Assembly: GCA_039818665.1 (NCBI GenBank) | Contig: JBCBTJ010000038.1 | Coordinates: 1-32,801 of the forward strand | Length of the DNA stretch: 32,801 nt | Source of the DNA: JBCBTJ01 sp039818665 | GTDB taxonomy: Bacteria > Pseudomonadota > Alphaproteobacteria > Caulobacterales > Hyphomonadaceae | Direction: 5' to 3' | Part shown: piece by piece, positions 32,092 through 32,801 of the stretch | How positions within the stretch are numbered: position 1 is the stretch's first letter | Layout: each line of letters opens with the position of its first letter | Made by a program: the position numbers and the translations under genes | Notes under the pieces: model-generated | Told to the model about the DNA's origin: nothing | Seen by the model: only the letters and a program-made list of their open reading frames with translations | The model's database searches: none

Positions 32092-32801
32092 GCCGTACGG
32101 TGCACGTGGTCGGCGCGGGCCTCGCGGGCCTGTCGACGGCGCTCGCCGCCACGCAGCGCGGCGCGCGCGTCCAAATCTATGAAGGCGCCACCCAGGCCGG
32201 CGGGCGCTGCCGCAGCTTTTTCGACGACAAGCTCGATCGCCAGATCGATAATGGCAATCACCTCGTCCTCACCGGCAACACCTCCGTCCAACGCTACCTC
32301 AAGCGCGCCGGCGCGCCGGACGCCCTCGTCGCCGCGCCCAAGGCCGATTTCCCCTTCGCCGATGTTAAAACCGGCGAGCGCTGGACGGTCCGCATGAATG
32401 ACGGCCCGATCCCCTGGTGGCCCTTCGCGCAAGACCGCCGACCAAAGCGCGTCGGCCTCGCGCAAATGGCCGGCGCCGGCCGCATCCTGTTCGCGGGCCC
32501 GAACGACACGATTGGCGGCCTCGTCAAAGCCAAAGGCCTGGCGCTGACCCGCTTCTGGGAGCCCATGTCCTACGCGGTGATGAACCTGCCCCCGGCCGAG
32601 GCGAGCGCGCAGCTCATGCGCGCCACCGCGCTTGAAGCCTGGCGCGACGGACGCCTCGCCCGGCCCATGTTCGCGCCGAACGGCCTCGGCCCGGCTCTGG
32701 TCGATCCGGCCGTGAAAGCGCTCGAGGCGGCGAGCTCGCCCGTCCGTTTCGGCGAAGTGCTGAAAGAGGTCGAGCGCGCCGACGGCCGGATCAGCGCGTT
32801 A
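32088..32801 (+). CDS. hpnE: Hydroxysqualene dehydroxylase HpnE, N-terminal part (3' end outside window)
   Basis: The ATG at 32088 overlaps the hpnD stop (ATGA), and the frame stays open for 238 codons to the window edge. The N-terminus has the FAD-binding VHVVGAGLAGLSTALAA, the acidic end of strand 2 in IYEGATQAGGRCRSF, and DRQIDNGNHLVLTGN, matching phytoene-desaturase-like HpnE. HpnE uses FAD to reduce hydroxysqualene to squalene, the last step before cyclisation to hopene. The C-terminal half and any downstream shc gene lie beyond the edge. Confidence 0.92.
   Translation, partial: MSRTVHVVGAGLAGLSTALAATQRGARVQIYEGATQAGGRCRSFFDDKLDRQIDNGNHLVLTGNTSVQRYLKRAGAPDALVAAPKADFPFADVKTGERWTVRMNDGPIPWWPFAQDRRPKRVGLAQMAGAGRILFAGPNDTIGGLVKAKGLALTRFWEPMSYAVMNLPPAEASAQLMRATALEAWRDGRLARPMFAPNGLGPALVDPAVKALEAASSPVRFGEVLKEVERADGRISAL

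Overview
The window is about 66% GC by eye and looks chromosomal. Gene content suggests an alphaproteobacterium: a three-subunit proton-translocating transhydrogenase, a glutathione-dependent formaldehyde dehydrogenase, a TadE/TadG-like vWA protein, and an hpnA-E hopanoid cluster. I cannot resolve order or genus.

Layout. (1) 1-2168: the C-terminal part of a membrane-anchored Ser/Thr kinase, followed closely by a papain-like C1 peptidase. (2) 2223-3525: tgt with a degenerate zinc site, then a promoter and tRNA-Lys(UUU). (3) 3526-6894: a compositionally different, lower-GC stretch at the tRNA 3' end. It holds tandem TGTGCCAAA repeats, a short gene relic, a three-gene minus-strand operon of lipoproteins around an M48 metalloprotease, and a P-type ATPase cut off inside its actuator domain beside a 40-bp dyad. 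It looks like the eroded remains of a tRNA-associated island. (4) 7082-11335: an RND efflux operon (permease and periplasmic adaptor, minus strand). It is separated from the next operon by a regulatory interval with several inverted repeats. (5) 11601-15272: class III alcohol dehydrogenase, acyl-CoA synthetase and an SDR. (6) 15378-16847: a Tad-like secreted or anchored vWA protein. (7) 16956-20624: three tightly packed genes of unknown function (a TelA-like helical protein, a DUF6384-like single-pass membrane protein, and a coiled-coil protein with a basic Gly/Arg tail), followed by a beta-propeller lipoprotein. This is the best candidate for an undescribed system. (8) 21599-24515: pntB-pntAb-pntAa, apparently expressed from a nearly leaderless transcript. 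(9) 24580-25789: an SDR and a small c-type cytochrome. (10) 25909-32801: a sulfotransferase and an SMP-30/arylesterase-like lipoprotein, translationally coupled to hpnA; hpnB on the opposite strand; then hpnC, hpnD and hpnE, also coupled, with hpnE running off the right edge.

How the genes fit together. HpnD, HpnC and HpnE together convert farnesyl diphosphate to squalene. HpnA and HpnB are hopanoid-associated sugar or side-chain enzymes. The coupled sulfotransferase and propeller lipoprotein may add a lipid-modifying step. No stretch longer than about 300 bp lacks a gene. No CRISPR array, rRNA, intact transposase or intact integrase was seen.
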